Below are positions 42,791-51,840 of a stretch of 64,000 nt of DNA, piece by piece. Origin of the DNA: Octadecabacter arcticus 238 (GTDB taxonomy: Bacteria; Pseudomonadota; Alphaproteobacteria; Rhodobacterales; Rhodobacteraceae). The stretch spans positions 3,787,001 through 3,851,000 of the forward strand of contig NC_020908.1 of the NCBI RefSeq assembly GCF_000155735.2, given 5' to 3'. A model generated the notes under the pieces. That model did not search any database. It worked only from the letters and a program-made list of their open reading frames with translations, and was not told where the DNA came from. Numbering within the stretch: the stretch's first letter is position 1; each line of letters begins with the position of its first letter. The position numbers and the translations under genes are program-made.

Positions 42791-45637
42791 ATGCCCAAAG
42801 ATCAACCGATCCTCGACACATCGCCCAAGGTCTCAGACGAGGTCCGCAAGACGACCTGTTACATGTGCGCCTGCCGCTGCGGCATCGATGTGCATATGAA
42901 AGCCCAACCTGATGGACAAATGAAAGTTGCCTATATTGAGGGCAACAAGGACCACCCCGTAAACCAAGGCGTTTTGTGCGCCAAAGGGTCTGCGGGCATC
43001 ATGCAGGTCAACGCACCGTCGCGCCTGAAGGCCCCGCTGAAACGCGTCGGCCCGCGCGGATCGGGTGAGTTTGAGGAAATTTCGTGGGAAGAAGCGCTGA
43101 CAATTGCCACCGACTGGCTAAAACCGATCCGCGAAGAAGCCCCCGAAAAGCTGGCGTTCTTTACAGGGCGCGACCAGTCGCAGTCGTTCACATCGCTTTG
43201 GGCGCAAGGGTTTGGCACGCCAAATTACGCAGCCCACGGGGGGTTTTGTTCGGTGAACATGGCCGCCGCTGGAATCTACACCATGGGCGGGGCGTTCTGG
43301 GAATTTGGCCAGCCTGATTGGGAGCACACCAAAATGTTCGTGCTGTTCGGCGTCGCTGAAGATCACGACAGCAACCCGATCAAAATGGGCATTGGCAAAA
43401 TCAAAGGCCGTGGCGCGCGCATGGTCGGCGTCAATCCGATCCGCACGGGCTACAATGCTGTGGCCGATGACTGGTTCGGCATCACACCGGGCACGGACGG
43501 TCTGCTGATCATGGCGTTGATCCATGAATTGTTCAAAGCAGGTAAGCTCGATCTCGACTACCTCGCGCGGTTCACCAATGCGTCCTGCATCGTCAATGAG
43601 GACCCCAAAAGCGATCAGAACGGCCTGTTGTTGCGCGACAGTGACGGCCAGCCGCAAGTGATAGACAAAAACACGGGCCATCTGGCGCCGTGGAATGGTC
43701 AAGGTGTCGAGCCCGACCTTGCCAGCACACACCGCGCCGCTGGCGTCACGCACCGCCCTGTGTTCCATCTAATGGCGGATCGTTTTCTTGATCCGAAACA
43801 CGCCCCTGAAATGGTTGCGGACGCAACGGGCATTTCGGCGGAGCGGATCAAACGCCTAGCGGCGGATATGGCGCATGTAGCGTTTGACGAAGCCATTGAA
43901 CTTGATCGCCCGTGGACTGATTTCCGCGGCAAAAAGCACGCCAAAATGATCGGCCGCCCCGTGTCTATGCACGCCATGCGCGGTATTTCTGCCCATTCCA
44001 ACGGGTTCCAGACCTGTCGCGCGCTGCATATGTTACAGATCGTGCTTGGTGCTGTGGAAACCCCTGGCGGCATGCGTTTCAAACCGCCCTACCCCAAGCC
44101 CGCGACAGCGCACCCCAAACCACACGGCAAAGTCACCCCCGGTCAGGCGCTTAACGGTCCGCACCTCGGGTTTGTGCACAGTCCAGAAGACCTGATGCTG
44201 AATGAGGACGGGTCTGCCATTCGCATCGACAAAGCGTTTACATGGGACAACCCGCTGTCGTCGCACGGCATGATGCACATGGTGATATCCAACGCCCACG
44301 CAGGCGATCCGTACAAGATCGATACGCTATTTATGTATATGGCGAATATGTCGTGGAATTCGTCGATGAACACGACCGGCGTGATGGAAATGTTGACCGA
44401 CAAAGATGAAGAGACCGGCGAATACGTCATTCCGCGCATCATCTATTCGGACGCCTATTCCTCGGAAATGGTCGCCTACGCCGACCTGATCCTGCCCGAC
44501 ACCACATACCTTGAACGCCACGATTGTATCTCGCTTTTGGACCGGCCGATATCGGAAGCCGACGGCGTTGCAGACGCAATCCGCTGGCCGGTCATTGAAC
44601 CGGACCGCAACGTACGCGGGTTCCAATCGGTGCTGTGCGAACTTGGTGCACGCCTCGACTTGCCGGGTTTCGTGAACGAAGACGGATCGCAGAAATACGA
44701 AGACTACGCCGACTACATCACCAACCACATCCGCCGCCCCGGAATTGGCCCGCTTGCAGGCTTTCGCATGGGCGAAAATGGATTGACCGAAGGACGCGGC
44801 GCCCCCAACGAAGGCCAGATTGACAGCTACATCAAAAACGGCGGCTTCTGGGTGTCCCACGTCCCCGAAGAGGCGTCGTATTACAAACCCTTCAACATGG
44901 CCTACCAAGCATGGGCGGTGAAAATGGGCTTTTATGACAGCGAACAGCCCTACATTTTCACGCCCTACGTTGAACCACTGCGCCGCATGCAGTTGGCGGC
45001 AGAGGGGCATGGCCGTGTGCAGCCGCCAGACCATCTGCGCGAACAGGTCAAACGCACCATGGACCCGCTGCCGATGTGGTACGCGCCACTGTCCGATGAT
45101 TTGATCGACACGAGCGAATTCAACGTCCACGCGCTGACCCAGCGCCCAATGGCGATGTATCATTCATGGGGCACGCAAAACGCATGGCTGCGCCAAATTC
45201 ACGGGCTGAACCCGCTGTATGTGCCGACCAAGATTTGGGAGCAGCACAGCTTTGCAGACGGTGATTGGGCAAAAGTCACATCCCCGTCGGGCGTCATCAC
45301 GGTGCCCGTCGCACACATGGCCGCATTAAACGAAAACACAGTCTGGACGTGGAACGCGATCGGCAAACGCAAAGGCGCGTGGGCTTTGGATGAAAAGGCC
45401 CCCGAGGCAACGGAAGGCTTCCTTCTCAACCACCTGATCCACGAACTTCTGCCTGAAAAAGCTGACGGAATGCGCTGGTCCAACTCCGATCCGATCACAG
45501 GACAAGCTGCATGGTTCGACCTGCGGGTTAAGATCGAAAAAACAACTACCCCTGCGGAATCCCAGCCGGTCACACTCGCGCAAAAGTCCCCCGTTGGAAA
45601 GGGGCCGAAATCCCAAGCATGGAAGGTGGGCAAATGA
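42791..45637 (+). CDS. soeA: sulfite-oxidising enzyme, molybdopterin catalytic subunit
   Basis: The 948-residue subunit belongs to the DMSO-reductase family. An N-terminal [4Fe-4S] motif reads CYMCACRCG followed by CAKGSAG, and the bis-MGD domains contain FFTGRDQSQSFTSLWAQGF and FMYMANMSWNSSMNTTG. No twin-arginine signal is present, so the enzyme faces the cytoplasm, as in SoeABC of purple sulfur bacteria and roseobacters. With SoeB and SoeC it would oxidise the sulfite made by Xsc and pass electrons to quinone. The stop overlaps the next ATG by four bases. Confidence 0.88.
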   Translation: MPKDQPILDTSPKVSDEVRKTTCYMCACRCGIDVHMKAQPDGQMKVAYIEGNKDHPVNQGVLCAKGSAGIMQVNAPSRLKAPLKRVGPRGSGEFEEISWEEALTIATDWLKPIREEAPEKLAFFTGRDQSQSFTSLWAQGFGTPNYAAHGGFCSVNMAAAGIYTMGGAFWEFGQPDWEHTKMFVLFGVAEDHDSNPIKMGIGKIKGRGARMVGVNPIRTGYNAVADDWFGITPGTDGLLIMALIHELFKAGKLDLDYLARFTNASCIVNEDPKSDQNGLLLRDSDGQPQVIDKNTGHLAPWNGQGVEPDLASTHRAAGVTHRPVFHLMADRFLDPKHAPEMVADATGISAERIKRLAADMAHVAFDEAIELDRPWTDFRGKKHAKMIGRPVSMHAMRGISAHSNGFQTCRALHMLQIVLGAVETPGGMRFKPPYPKPATAHPKPHGKVTPGQALNGPHLGFVHSPEDLMLNEDGSAIRIDKAFTWDNPLSSHGMMHMVISNAHAGDPYKIDTLFMYMANMSWNSSMNTTGVMEMLTDKDEETGEYVIPRIIYSDAYSSEMVAYADLILPDTTYLERHDCISLLDRPISEADGVADAIRWPVIEPDRNVRGFQSVLCELGARLDLPGFVNEDGSQKYEDYADYITNHIRRPGIGPLAGFRMGENGLTEGRGAPNEGQIDSYIKNGGFWVSHVPEEASYYKPFNMAYQAWAVKMGFYDSEQPYIFTPYVEPLRRMQLAAEGHGRVQPPDHLREQVKRTMDPLPMWYAPLSDDLIDTSEFNVHALTQRPMAMYHSWGTQNAWLRQIHGLNPLYVPTKIWEQHSFADGDWAKVTSPSGVITVPVAHMAALNENTVWTWNAIGKRKGAWALDEKAPEATEGFLLNHLIHELLPEKADGMRWSNSDPITGQAAWFDLRVKIEKTTTPAESQPVTLAQKSPVGKGPKSQAWKVGK

Positions 45638-45774
45638 AGCGAACACTCATCCTCATCTTTGCCGCCCTCGCGCTTATGATTGGCAGCTTCGTCTGGTTCG
45701 TCGCGACATGGGACGCGGCAGCCGAAGACCCCATCAGCATGACCCAACCCATCCACATAGGGGCCACCACATGA
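45634..45774 (+). CDS. 46-residue single-pass membrane microprotein in the soe operon
   Basis: MKRTLILIFAALALMIGSFV continues into WFVATWDAAAEDPISMTQP and ends IHIGATT. One membrane helix (about 3-22) is followed by a short acidic tail. It overlaps the soeA stop and the soeB start by four bases on each side (ATGA at both ends), which is strong evidence for translation. I recognise no family. Possible roles are anchoring or assembling the Soe complex; these are inference. Confidence 0.7.
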   Translation: MKRTLILIFAALALMIGSFVWFVATWDAAAEDPISMTQPIHIGATT

Positions 45775-46577
45775 CAACTTTACCGACCTCAACCGCCAAA
45801 AAACTTGGCCTCGTGATTGACCTTGATACCTGCGTCGGCTGCCATGCTTGCGTGATCTCATGCAAAGGCTGGAACACGGAAAACTACGGCGCACCGCTGA
45901 GCGATCAGGACCCTTATGGCGAAAATCCAACGGGGACATTCCTCAACCGTGTGCACAGCTATGAAATCCAGCCCCCCGATCTTGGCCAAGGCGCCGCGCC
46001 TGCGCAACTGGTCCATTTCCCCAAATCCTGTCTGCACTGCGAAGACGCGCCTTGCGTAACCGTCTGCCCGACCGGTGCCAGCTATAAACGTGTCGAAGAC
46101 GGCATCGTTTTGGTCAATGAACAAGACTGCATCGGCTGCGGATTATGTGCGTGGGCCTGTCCCTACGGTGCGCGCGAAATGGACGCCGAAGCGAAGGTCA
46201 TGAAGAAATGCACCCTTTGCGTTGACCGTATTTACAACGAAAACTTGCCCGAACGTGACCGCGAACCGGCCTGCGTGCGCACCTGCCCATCTAACGCACG
46301 CCACTTCGGGGACTTCGCGGACCCGGACTCAAACGTGTCCAAACTGACCGCAGAACGCGGCGGCATGGACCTAATGCCCGAAATGGGCACCAAGCCCGTC
46401 AACAAATACTTGCCACCGCGCGTCAAAGACCGTGACCGCAGCCAAGACGTCGATATCCTCGCACCGTTCCTTGAACCTATCGCGACAGAAACGACGGGCT
46501 TCCTTGGCTGGCTCGACAAGGCACTGGAATCGATGCCCGGGTCTTCAAAGGGCAACACGAAGGGAGGGTCAAACTAA
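45771..46577 (+). CDS. soeB: sulfite-oxidising enzyme, iron-sulfur subunit
   Basis: The 268-residue ferredoxin-like subunit has four cysteine clusters for four [4Fe-4S] centres: CVGCHACVISC, CLHCEDAPCVTVCPTGA, CIGCGLCAWACPYGA and CTLCVDRI..CVRTCPSNA. It wires SoeA to the membrane subunit. The ATG at 45771 overlaps the microprotein stop; longer frames upstream run through soeA and are not real. It overlaps soeC by one base (TAATG). Confidence 0.92.
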   Translation: MTTLPTSTAKKLGLVIDLDTCVGCHACVISCKGWNTENYGAPLSDQDPYGENPTGTFLNRVHSYEIQPPDLGQGAAPAQLVHFPKSCLHCEDAPCVTVCPTGASYKRVEDGIVLVNEQDCIGCGLCAWACPYGAREMDAEAKVMKKCTLCVDRIYNENLPERDREPACVRTCPSNARHFGDFADPDSNVSKLTAERGGMDLMPEMGTKPVNKYLPPRVKDRDRSQDVDILAPFLEPIATETTGFLGWLDKALESMPGSSKGNTKGGSN

Positions 46578-47449
46578 TGCATCCCGCACCATCCGTCATT
46601 CTGTTCTCGACCCTCTCCGGCCTTGGCTTTGGTCTGCTGGCGTTCCTCGGCCTTGGCATGCCCGCCCCCACGGGCTGGGTCGCGTTCGTGTTTTTCGCCA
46701 TCGCCTATCTGCTGGCCGTCGGCGGGCTGATCGCATCGACTTTCCACCTCGGCCATCCCGAACGCGCGCTTAAGGCGTTCAGCCAGTGGCGGTCCAGCTG
46801 GCTGTCACGCGAAGGCATTTGTGCCGTTTCCGCCCTTATTATTATGGCGATCTATGGTGCAGGCCTTGTGTTTTTTGGCACCCGTTGGGACGTCTTAGGC
46901 GTCATTGGCGCGGCTCTGTCTATCGGCACGGTGTTCACGACCGCAATGATCTACACACAAATGAAGACAGTGCCGCGCTGGCATAATTTCACCACGCCAG
47001 CGATGTTCCTGACAATCTGTATTGCTGGGGGTGCACTGTTGGCCGGGCAAATACCCCTTGCGATGCCGCTGCTGGTCCTCGCGGGGGCGGCGCAAATCGC
47101 GCACTGGGTGCTGGGTGACACGGCGCTGGCAAGGTCTGGGACGACCATCGCGACGGCAACGGGTCTGGGAGCACGCGGCGAGGTTCGGGCGTTCGAACCG
47201 CCCCATACAGGGACGAACTATCTTCTAAAGGAATTCGTCTACGTGATCGGCCGCAAACACGCGCTCAAACTGCGCATTATCGCGATTGTTCTGATGGTCG
47301 CGCTGCCGCTTGTGCTGCTGCTGCTCAGCCACTCCCACATTCTTGCGGGCTTGGCCGTCATAAGCCACCTAATCGGTGTCTCTGCCGCACGTTGGCTGTT
47401 CTTTGCAGAAGCCGAACACGTCGTTGGGCTTTATTACGGCAAACGCTAA
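46577..47449 (+). CDS. soeC: sulfite-oxidising enzyme, DmsC-like membrane anchor
   Basis: The 290-residue protein has eight predicted membrane helices. It matches the DmsC family with STFHLGHPERALKAFSQWRS in the second loop, a region linked to quinone binding. It anchors SoeAB to the cytoplasmic membrane. Last gene of the xsc-to-soe series; a strong terminator follows four bases after the stop. Confidence 0.9.
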   Translation: MHPAPSVILFSTLSGLGFGLLAFLGLGMPAPTGWVAFVFFAIAYLLAVGGLIASTFHLGHPERALKAFSQWRSSWLSREGICAVSALIIMAIYGAGLVFFGTRWDVLGVIGAALSIGTVFTTAMIYTQMKTVPRWHNFTTPAMFLTICIAGGALLAGQIPLAMPLLVLAGAAQIAHWVLGDTALARSGTTIATATGLGARGEVRAFEPPHTGTNYLLKEFVYVIGRKHALKLRIIAIVLMVALPLVLLLLSHSHILAGLAVISHLIGVSAARWLFFAEAEHVVGLYYGKR

Positions 47450-47453
47450 CGAA

Positions 47454-47481
47454 AAGGGCGCGCCAAGCAGCGCGCCCTTAA
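47454..47481 (+). terminator. terminator after soeC
   Basis: AAGGGCGCGC and GCGCGCCCTT pair around CAAGCA, with a short TTAAT tail. Confidence 0.75.
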
Positions 47482-47512
47482 TACTAATTTAACAAACCTT
47501 TCCAATACCTTA

Positions 47513-47530
47513 CCTTATCCGCGGATAAGG
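47513..47530. repeat. perfect 18-base palindrome in the soeC/ABC-ATPase convergent gap
   Basis: CCTTATCCGCGGATAAGG reads the same on both strands. It lies between two convergent stops, 26 bases past the ATPase stop. It may be a protein-binding site or an mRNA-end hairpin; no T run follows on either strand. Confidence 0.6.
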
Positions 47531-47556
47531 GCGCGATGGATAAGGCTTGGTTTGGC

Positions 47557-48618
47557 CTACGTGCGGATGCGCAGTTCGGTCTCTGCGTCAAACAGAAAGA
47601 CGCGTTTGTTCTCAAAGCTCAGCCCGACCATTTGGCCCTCAGACACCCGCTCATCACCGCGCTCTTCGATGACGAGCCGCTCTCCGGTTTCAGCGACGAG
47701 GTAGGCATAACTCACCCCGCCGAGGCTTTCGGTCAGATCAACCCGCATCGCATCGCCCGTTGGATCAATCATAAGGTGTTCAGGACGCAAACCAACGCTG
47801 ACAGATTTCCCTTTGTAGGCTGGCGCAATCGTGGCCGGCACAGTCATCTTCAAGGCTGCGACCTCAACCGCGTTGTCACCCACAACACCATTCATGAAAT
47901 TCATCGCAGGGCTGCCAATGAAACCAGCGACGAATTTGTTGTCGGGGTCGCGGTACAGATCCATCGGCGCACCGACCTGTTCAATAATGCCCTTGCGCAA
48001 CACGACGATCTTGTCGGCCAGCGTCATCGCTTCGACCTGATCGTGGGTCACATAGATCATCGTCGCACCGATTTCTTTGTGCAGACGCGCGATTTCCACC
48101 CGCATTTCAACGCGCAATTCAGCATCAAGATTTGACAGTGGTTCGTCGAACAAGAACACTTCGGGGCCGCGGACAATCGCACGGCCAATCGAAACACGCT
48201 GGCGCTGACCACCCGATAGAGCCGCAGGTTTGCGCGACAGATAGTCTTCGAGTTTGAGGATCCGTGTCGCTTCCGCGACCTTCTCCTCAATCTCTTTTTT
48301 GGGGTGGCGGTTCATCTTCAGACCGAACCCCATGTTTTCTTTAACGGTCATATGCGGGTAAAGCGCGTAGGTCTGGAACACCATTGCCACGCCACGCTCG
48401 GACGGGTCCATGCGGGTCACGTCACGCTCCCCGATGCTCATGGTTCCGCCTGTCGTTTCTTCCAGACCCGCAACCATCCGCAGCAGCGTAGACTTGCCGC
48501 AACCTGACGGGCCGACAAAGACGCAGAACTCACCGTCTTCGATTTCAAGGTTGATCCCGTGGATCACTTGAACGTCGCCGTATTTCTTGATCACGTTATT
48601 CAGCGTTACACCAGACAT
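47557..48618 (-). CDS. ABC transporter ATP-binding protein (MalK/UgpC type)
   Basis: The 353-residue ATPase powers the CUT1 sugar importer encoded across the divergent promoter. It has Walker A (FVGPSGCGKSTLLRMVAG), signature LSGGQRQRVSIGRAIVR, Walker B VFLFDEPLSNLD and the switch His in YVTHDQVEAM. The C-terminal OB-type regulatory domain (about 235-353) holds VSVGLRPEHLMI. It follows the IclR gene by 15 bases on the minus strand, so the regulator and the ATPase share one transcript. Confidence 0.93.
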   Translation of the reverse strand: MSGVTLNNVIKKYGDVQVIHGINLEIEDGEFCVFVGPSGCGKSTLLRMVAGLEETTGGTMSIGERDVTRMDPSERGVAMVFQTYALYPHMTVKENMGFGLKMNRHPKKEIEEKVAEATRILKLEDYLSRKPAALSGGQRQRVSIGRAIVRGPEVFLFDEPLSNLDAELRVEMRVEIARLHKEIGATMIYVTHDQVEAMTLADKIVVLRKGIIEQVGAPMDLYRDPDNKFVAGFIGSPAMNFMNGVVGDNAVEVAALKMTVPATIAPAYKGKSVSVGLRPEHLMIDPTGDAMRVDLTESLGGVSYAYLVAETGERLVIEERGDERVSEGQMVGLSFENKRVFLFDAETELRIRT

Positions 48619-48633
48619 GATGTTGGTTCCTTC

Positions 48634-49422
48634 CTAGGATGATCTGGCTGGGATCGGAAAGTGCCATGAGCTGGCGTCTTTCGCGATGGCCTCAGCCGTC
48701 GTGCGGATGCGTTGAACGAGGCTTTCGAGCCCCGCAAGGTTGGTGCGGGTTGTGGTGCTGGTCACCGAAATGGCCCCCAAAGCACGGTTCGTTTCGGTCA
48801 GGATCGGCAGCGCGATGCAAATGATCCCGGGTTCATGTTCTTCGCGATCAAACCCGTAGCCATTGGCGCGGATGTCGGTGAGTTCGGCGCGCAGGCTTTC
48901 GACGGTTGTGTGGGTGGTGTCGGTGAAGCGGTGAAAGCTTTGCTGGCCCAGCGCGTCAACCAAATCCGCCTCGGGCAGATACGCCATCATCACCTTGCCC
49001 ACGCCCGTGCAATAGGCCGGCCCGACCTTACCGGATTGGCTATACATCTGCACCGGATCGGCGGCGTTGCGTTTGTCGACATAGATCACCTGCGCATGGT
49101 CGAGCTGCGCAAGATGAACCGTTTCACCGACATCCGCGCTGAGGCGATCAATATGACCTGCCGCGATTGGCGCCAGCGACGCCGTCTGCCAAGCGGCATG
49201 GGCCAAACGGACCAACCGCATCCCCGGAGCATAGGTTCCGCGGTCAGGATCAAACGCCAGCATGCCCTGATTGGTCAACGTCTGAACGAATCGGTAGAGC
49301 GTCGCCTTGGGAAATCGCGACGCGCCCTGCAGTTCAGAAAAACGGACAGGGCGACCATAAGACGCCACGTTATCCAATACTTCTAACGCTTTACCGACGG
49401 TTCCGCCCCCTGATGCAGCCAC
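48634..49422 (-). CDS. IclR-family transcriptional regulator of the galactoside operon
   Basis: The 262-residue regulator has an N-terminal winged helix (GTVGKALEVLDNVASYGRPV and FPKATLYRFVQTLTNQGML) and an IclR effector domain with GPAYCTGVGKVMMAYL and GYGFDREEHEPGIICIA. The start is GTG at 49422, set by a perfect AAGGAGG five bases in front. The ATG at 49452 would place that site inside the gene. It is divergent from the binding-protein gene and probably controls both directions. Confidence 0.92.
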   Translation of the reverse strand: MAASGGGTVGKALEVLDNVASYGRPVRFSELQGASRFPKATLYRFVQTLTNQGMLAFDPDRGTYAPGMRLVRLAHAAWQTASLAPIAAGHIDRLSADVGETVHLAQLDHAQVIYVDKRNAADPVQMYSQSGKVGPAYCTGVGKVMMAYLPEADLVDALGQQSFHRFTDTTHTTVESLRAELTDIRANGYGFDREEHEPGIICIALPILTETNRALGAISVTSTTTRTNLAGLESLVQRIRTTAEAIAKDASSWHFPIPARSS

Positions 49423-49428
49423 GATGTC

Positions 49429-49435
49429 CTCCTTA
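49429..49435 (-). promoter_or_regulatory. ribosome-binding site fixing the GTG start of the IclR gene
   Basis: AAGGAGG on the minus strand, six bases before GTG 49422. Confidence 0.8.
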
Positions 49436-49461
49436 GATCCCGAAATCCTCAAACCTCAGTA

Positions 49462-49490
49462 TTGACAAGCATGGGCGATTCGAGATTAAA
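49462..49490 (+). promoter_or_regulatory. candidate promoter of the galactoside operon
   Basis: TTGACA (49462-49467), a 17-base spacer and ATTAAA (49485-49490). A-T-rich sequence with two TTTCAA repeats follows (49490-49516) and could hold the IclR site. Confidence 0.5.
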
Positions 49491-49556
49491 TTTCAATATT
49501 CAAAACTAAGTTTCAACTAATGGAACTTTTGATGCCGGAATCTAAGGGAGGAAACC

Positions 49557-50816
49557 ATGAATTCCATTATTAAAGCATCCGCTGCGGCGCTTGCTCTGGG
49601 TGTCGCATCGACATCCGCCTTCGCCGACGCGCATTCGCTCGCCGGTGAACTTCGTATCGTTTCAGACATGTCTAACCCTGCACCACGCGCAGTGATGGAA
49701 GGTCTGGTCGCCGATTTTGGCGCATTGAACCCGGACCTGAACATCGAACTTGAGATCGTTGACCGTGAGGCTTGGAAAACACAGATCCGCAACGCGCTGT
49801 CCGCAAATGCACCAGACGTTGTGAACTGGTACGCCGCAACCCGTATGACACCATACGTCGATGCTGGCCTGTTCATGGACATCTCCGATCTGTGGGAAGA
49901 TCCAGCGATGGACGCACTTGCGTCCACCAAAGGTGCGATGACACTGAACGGCGCCCAGTGGGGCGTGCCTTACACGTACTACCAATGGGGCGTGTACTAC
50001 CGCAAAGACATCTTTGAGGAGCTGGGTCTAGAAGAACCGGCAACTTGGGATCAGGAACTGGCGAACTGTCAGGTCATCATCGACTCTGGCCGCAAGTGCT
50101 ACACCATCGGCACCAAGTTCCTTTGGACAGCTGGCGGTTGGTTCGACTACATCAACTCCCGCACCAACGGCTATGAGTTCCACATCCAGCTCGCCAATGG
50201 CGAAGTAGAATGGACAGACGAGCGCGTGCGCGACACGTTCGCAAACTGGCGTCAGCTGATCGACATGGGTGCCTTCATCGACGATCACCAGTCCATGAGC
50301 TGGCAGGACGCGATTCCTCCCTTCTTGAACGGCGATGCGACAGCCTACCTGATGGGTAACTTTGCGGTTGCGGCGTTCCGCGATGGCGGCCTGACGGACG
50401 ATCAGCTGGACTTCTACCAGTTCCCGCAGATCAACCCTGACGTTGCACCAGCCGAAGACGCACCTACGGATACGTTCCACATTCCGGCGGCTGCACAGAA
50501 CGTAGAAGCGGCAAAAGCATTCCTGCTTTATGTCACATCTGCTGATGTTCAGGGCGAGATCAATGGCGGCGACGCCCTCGGTCAGCTTCCAGTGAACGCA
50601 TCCGCGTCCGTGTCCGATGACAAGTTCATCCAGGAAGGCTTTGAGATGCTGTCCGACAACGCATCTGGCGGCATCATGCAGTTCTTTGACCGCGACTTCC
50701 CTGCTGAGATGGCATCTTCCGGCATGGAAGGCCTGCAGGAGTTCATGGTGTTCCCAGACAATCTGGACGACATCCTTGAGCGCCTCGAAGAGACACGCCA
50801 GCGCGTCTACCAGTAA
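49557..50816 (+). CDS. extracellular sugar-binding protein of the CUT1 ABC importer
   Basis: The 419-residue protein begins with a signal peptide (MNSIIKASAAALALGVASTS, AFADA) and continues as a family-1 solute-binding protein with the motif SAFWTxG-like region FLNGDATAYLMGNFAVAAF. It should catch a galactoside in the periplasm. GGGAGG precedes the ATG by a few bases. A hairpin right after the stop probably raises the amount of this protein over the permeases. Confidence 0.92.
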   Translation: MNSIIKASAAALALGVASTSAFADAHSLAGELRIVSDMSNPAPRAVMEGLVADFGALNPDLNIELEIVDREAWKTQIRNALSANAPDVVNWYAATRMTPYVDAGLFMDISDLWEDPAMDALASTKGAMTLNGAQWGVPYTYYQWGVYYRKDIFEELGLEEPATWDQELANCQVIIDSGRKCYTIGTKFLWTAGGWFDYINSRTNGYEFHIQLANGEVEWTDERVRDTFANWRQLIDMGAFIDDHQSMSWQDAIPPFLNGDATAYLMGNFAVAAFRDGGLTDDQLDFYQFPQINPDVAPAEDAPTDTFHIPAAAQNVEAAKAFLLYVTSADVQGEINGGDALGQLPVNASASVSDDKFIQEGFEMLSDNASGGIMQFFDRDFPAEMASSGMEGLQEFMVFPDNLDDILERLEETRQRVYQ

Positions 50817-50826
50817 CCAAAATTTG

Positions 50827-50850
50827 GGGCAGGCCTTTCGGGACCTGCCC
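50827..50850 (+). promoter_or_regulatory. hairpin between binding-protein and permease genes
   Basis: GGGCAGGCC pairs with GG(A)CCTGCCC, one base bulged, around TTTCG. Stems at this place in sugar ABC operons commonly protect the upstream message. Confidence 0.6.
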
Positions 50851-50922
50851 TACTTCCCTCCAACTCATCTGCAAGCCGCCGCTTCGCGCCTTTCACATGT
50901 GTTGACCCGTCAGGAGACCATC

Positions 50923-51840
50923 ATGACCACGACCACTGCCCCCACCCGAAGCTGGTACAAGCGCAACGAAATCGCCGTTACCCCGTGGCTTTTCCTGATC
51001 CCCGGCATCATCTTTTTCGCGCTCTATGTGATTTTCCCGATCTTCCAGTCGTTCTGGATTTCGTTCCATGAATGGGACGGTCTGGGCGAAAAGACATGGG
51101 TCGGGACGGCGAACTACGAACGTCTTCTGGGGGGGGATCGCAAGTTCGGTATCTCTTTCTGGAACAACGTGCGCTGGCTCGCTCTATACCTGCTGGCGAT
51201 CCCGATGGGGCTGTTCATATCATTGTTCCTGAACCAGAAAGTGTTCGGCATCCGGCTCTATAAGTCGTTGTTTTTCTTTCCGTTCGTGATTTCTCAGGTG
51301 GTCGTTGGCCTCGTGTTTTCGTGGTTCTACCTGCCCAACGACGGGCTTTTCGACATCATCGTCGGCACAGTTGGCATCGATGTTTCTGGCGGAATCTTAG
51401 GTAATCCCAACACCGCGACCTACGGCATTATCACGGCGGGGCTGTGGCCGCAGACGGCCTATTGCATGATCCTGTATCTGACCGGTCTGAACGCTGTTGA
51501 TCCCGAACAGGTCGAGGCAGCGCGTCTGGATGGTGCCAAGGGTGCGCGGATGTTGTGGTATGTCATCCTGCCGCAACTGAAACCGGCCACTTTCATTGCC
51601 TTCGTGGTGACGATCATCGGCGCTCTGCGCTCGTTTGACTTCATCGCTGTGATGACCAACGGCGGCCCCTTCGGGTCCACCCGCGTGCTGAGTTTTTATA
51701 TGTTCGAGGAGTCGCTCTCCGAGTTCGGATTCCGCATGGGCTACGGTGCAGCGATTGCTGTGGTGCTGTTCTTCCTGATGCTGATCTTCATCACCTACTT
51801 CCTGTGGTCCATGTACCAAGACGAAAAAGGGGCGCGCTGA
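50923..51840 (+). CDS. sugar ABC transporter permease (MalF type)
   Basis: The 305-residue permease has six membrane helices and the EAA loop EAARLDGAKGARMLWYVILP that docks the ATPase. The start at 50923 (MTTTTAPTRSWYKRNEI) follows AGGAG; the upstream open frame belongs to shadows of the binding-protein gene. It overlaps the next permease by one base (TGATG). Confidence 0.93.
   Translation: MTTTTAPTRSWYKRNEIAVTPWLFLIPGIIFFALYVIFPIFQSFWISFHEWDGLGEKTWVGTANYERLLGGDRKFGISFWNNVRWLALYLLAIPMGLFISLFLNQKVFGIRLYKSLFFFPFVISQVVVGLVFSWFYLPNDGLFDIIVGTVGIDVSGGILGNPNTATYGIITAGLWPQTAYCMILYLTGLNAVDPEQVEAARLDGAKGARMLWYVILPQLKPATFIAFVVTIIGALRSFDFIAVMTNGGPFGSTRVLSFYMFEESLSEFGFRMGYGAAIAVVLFFLMLIFITYFLWSMYQDEKGAR

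Noticed and set aside
44327..45163. A 278-codon frame on the minus strand within soeA
   Set aside because: It lies wholly inside the well-supported soeA and has no family resemblance; it is a mirror of codon bias.
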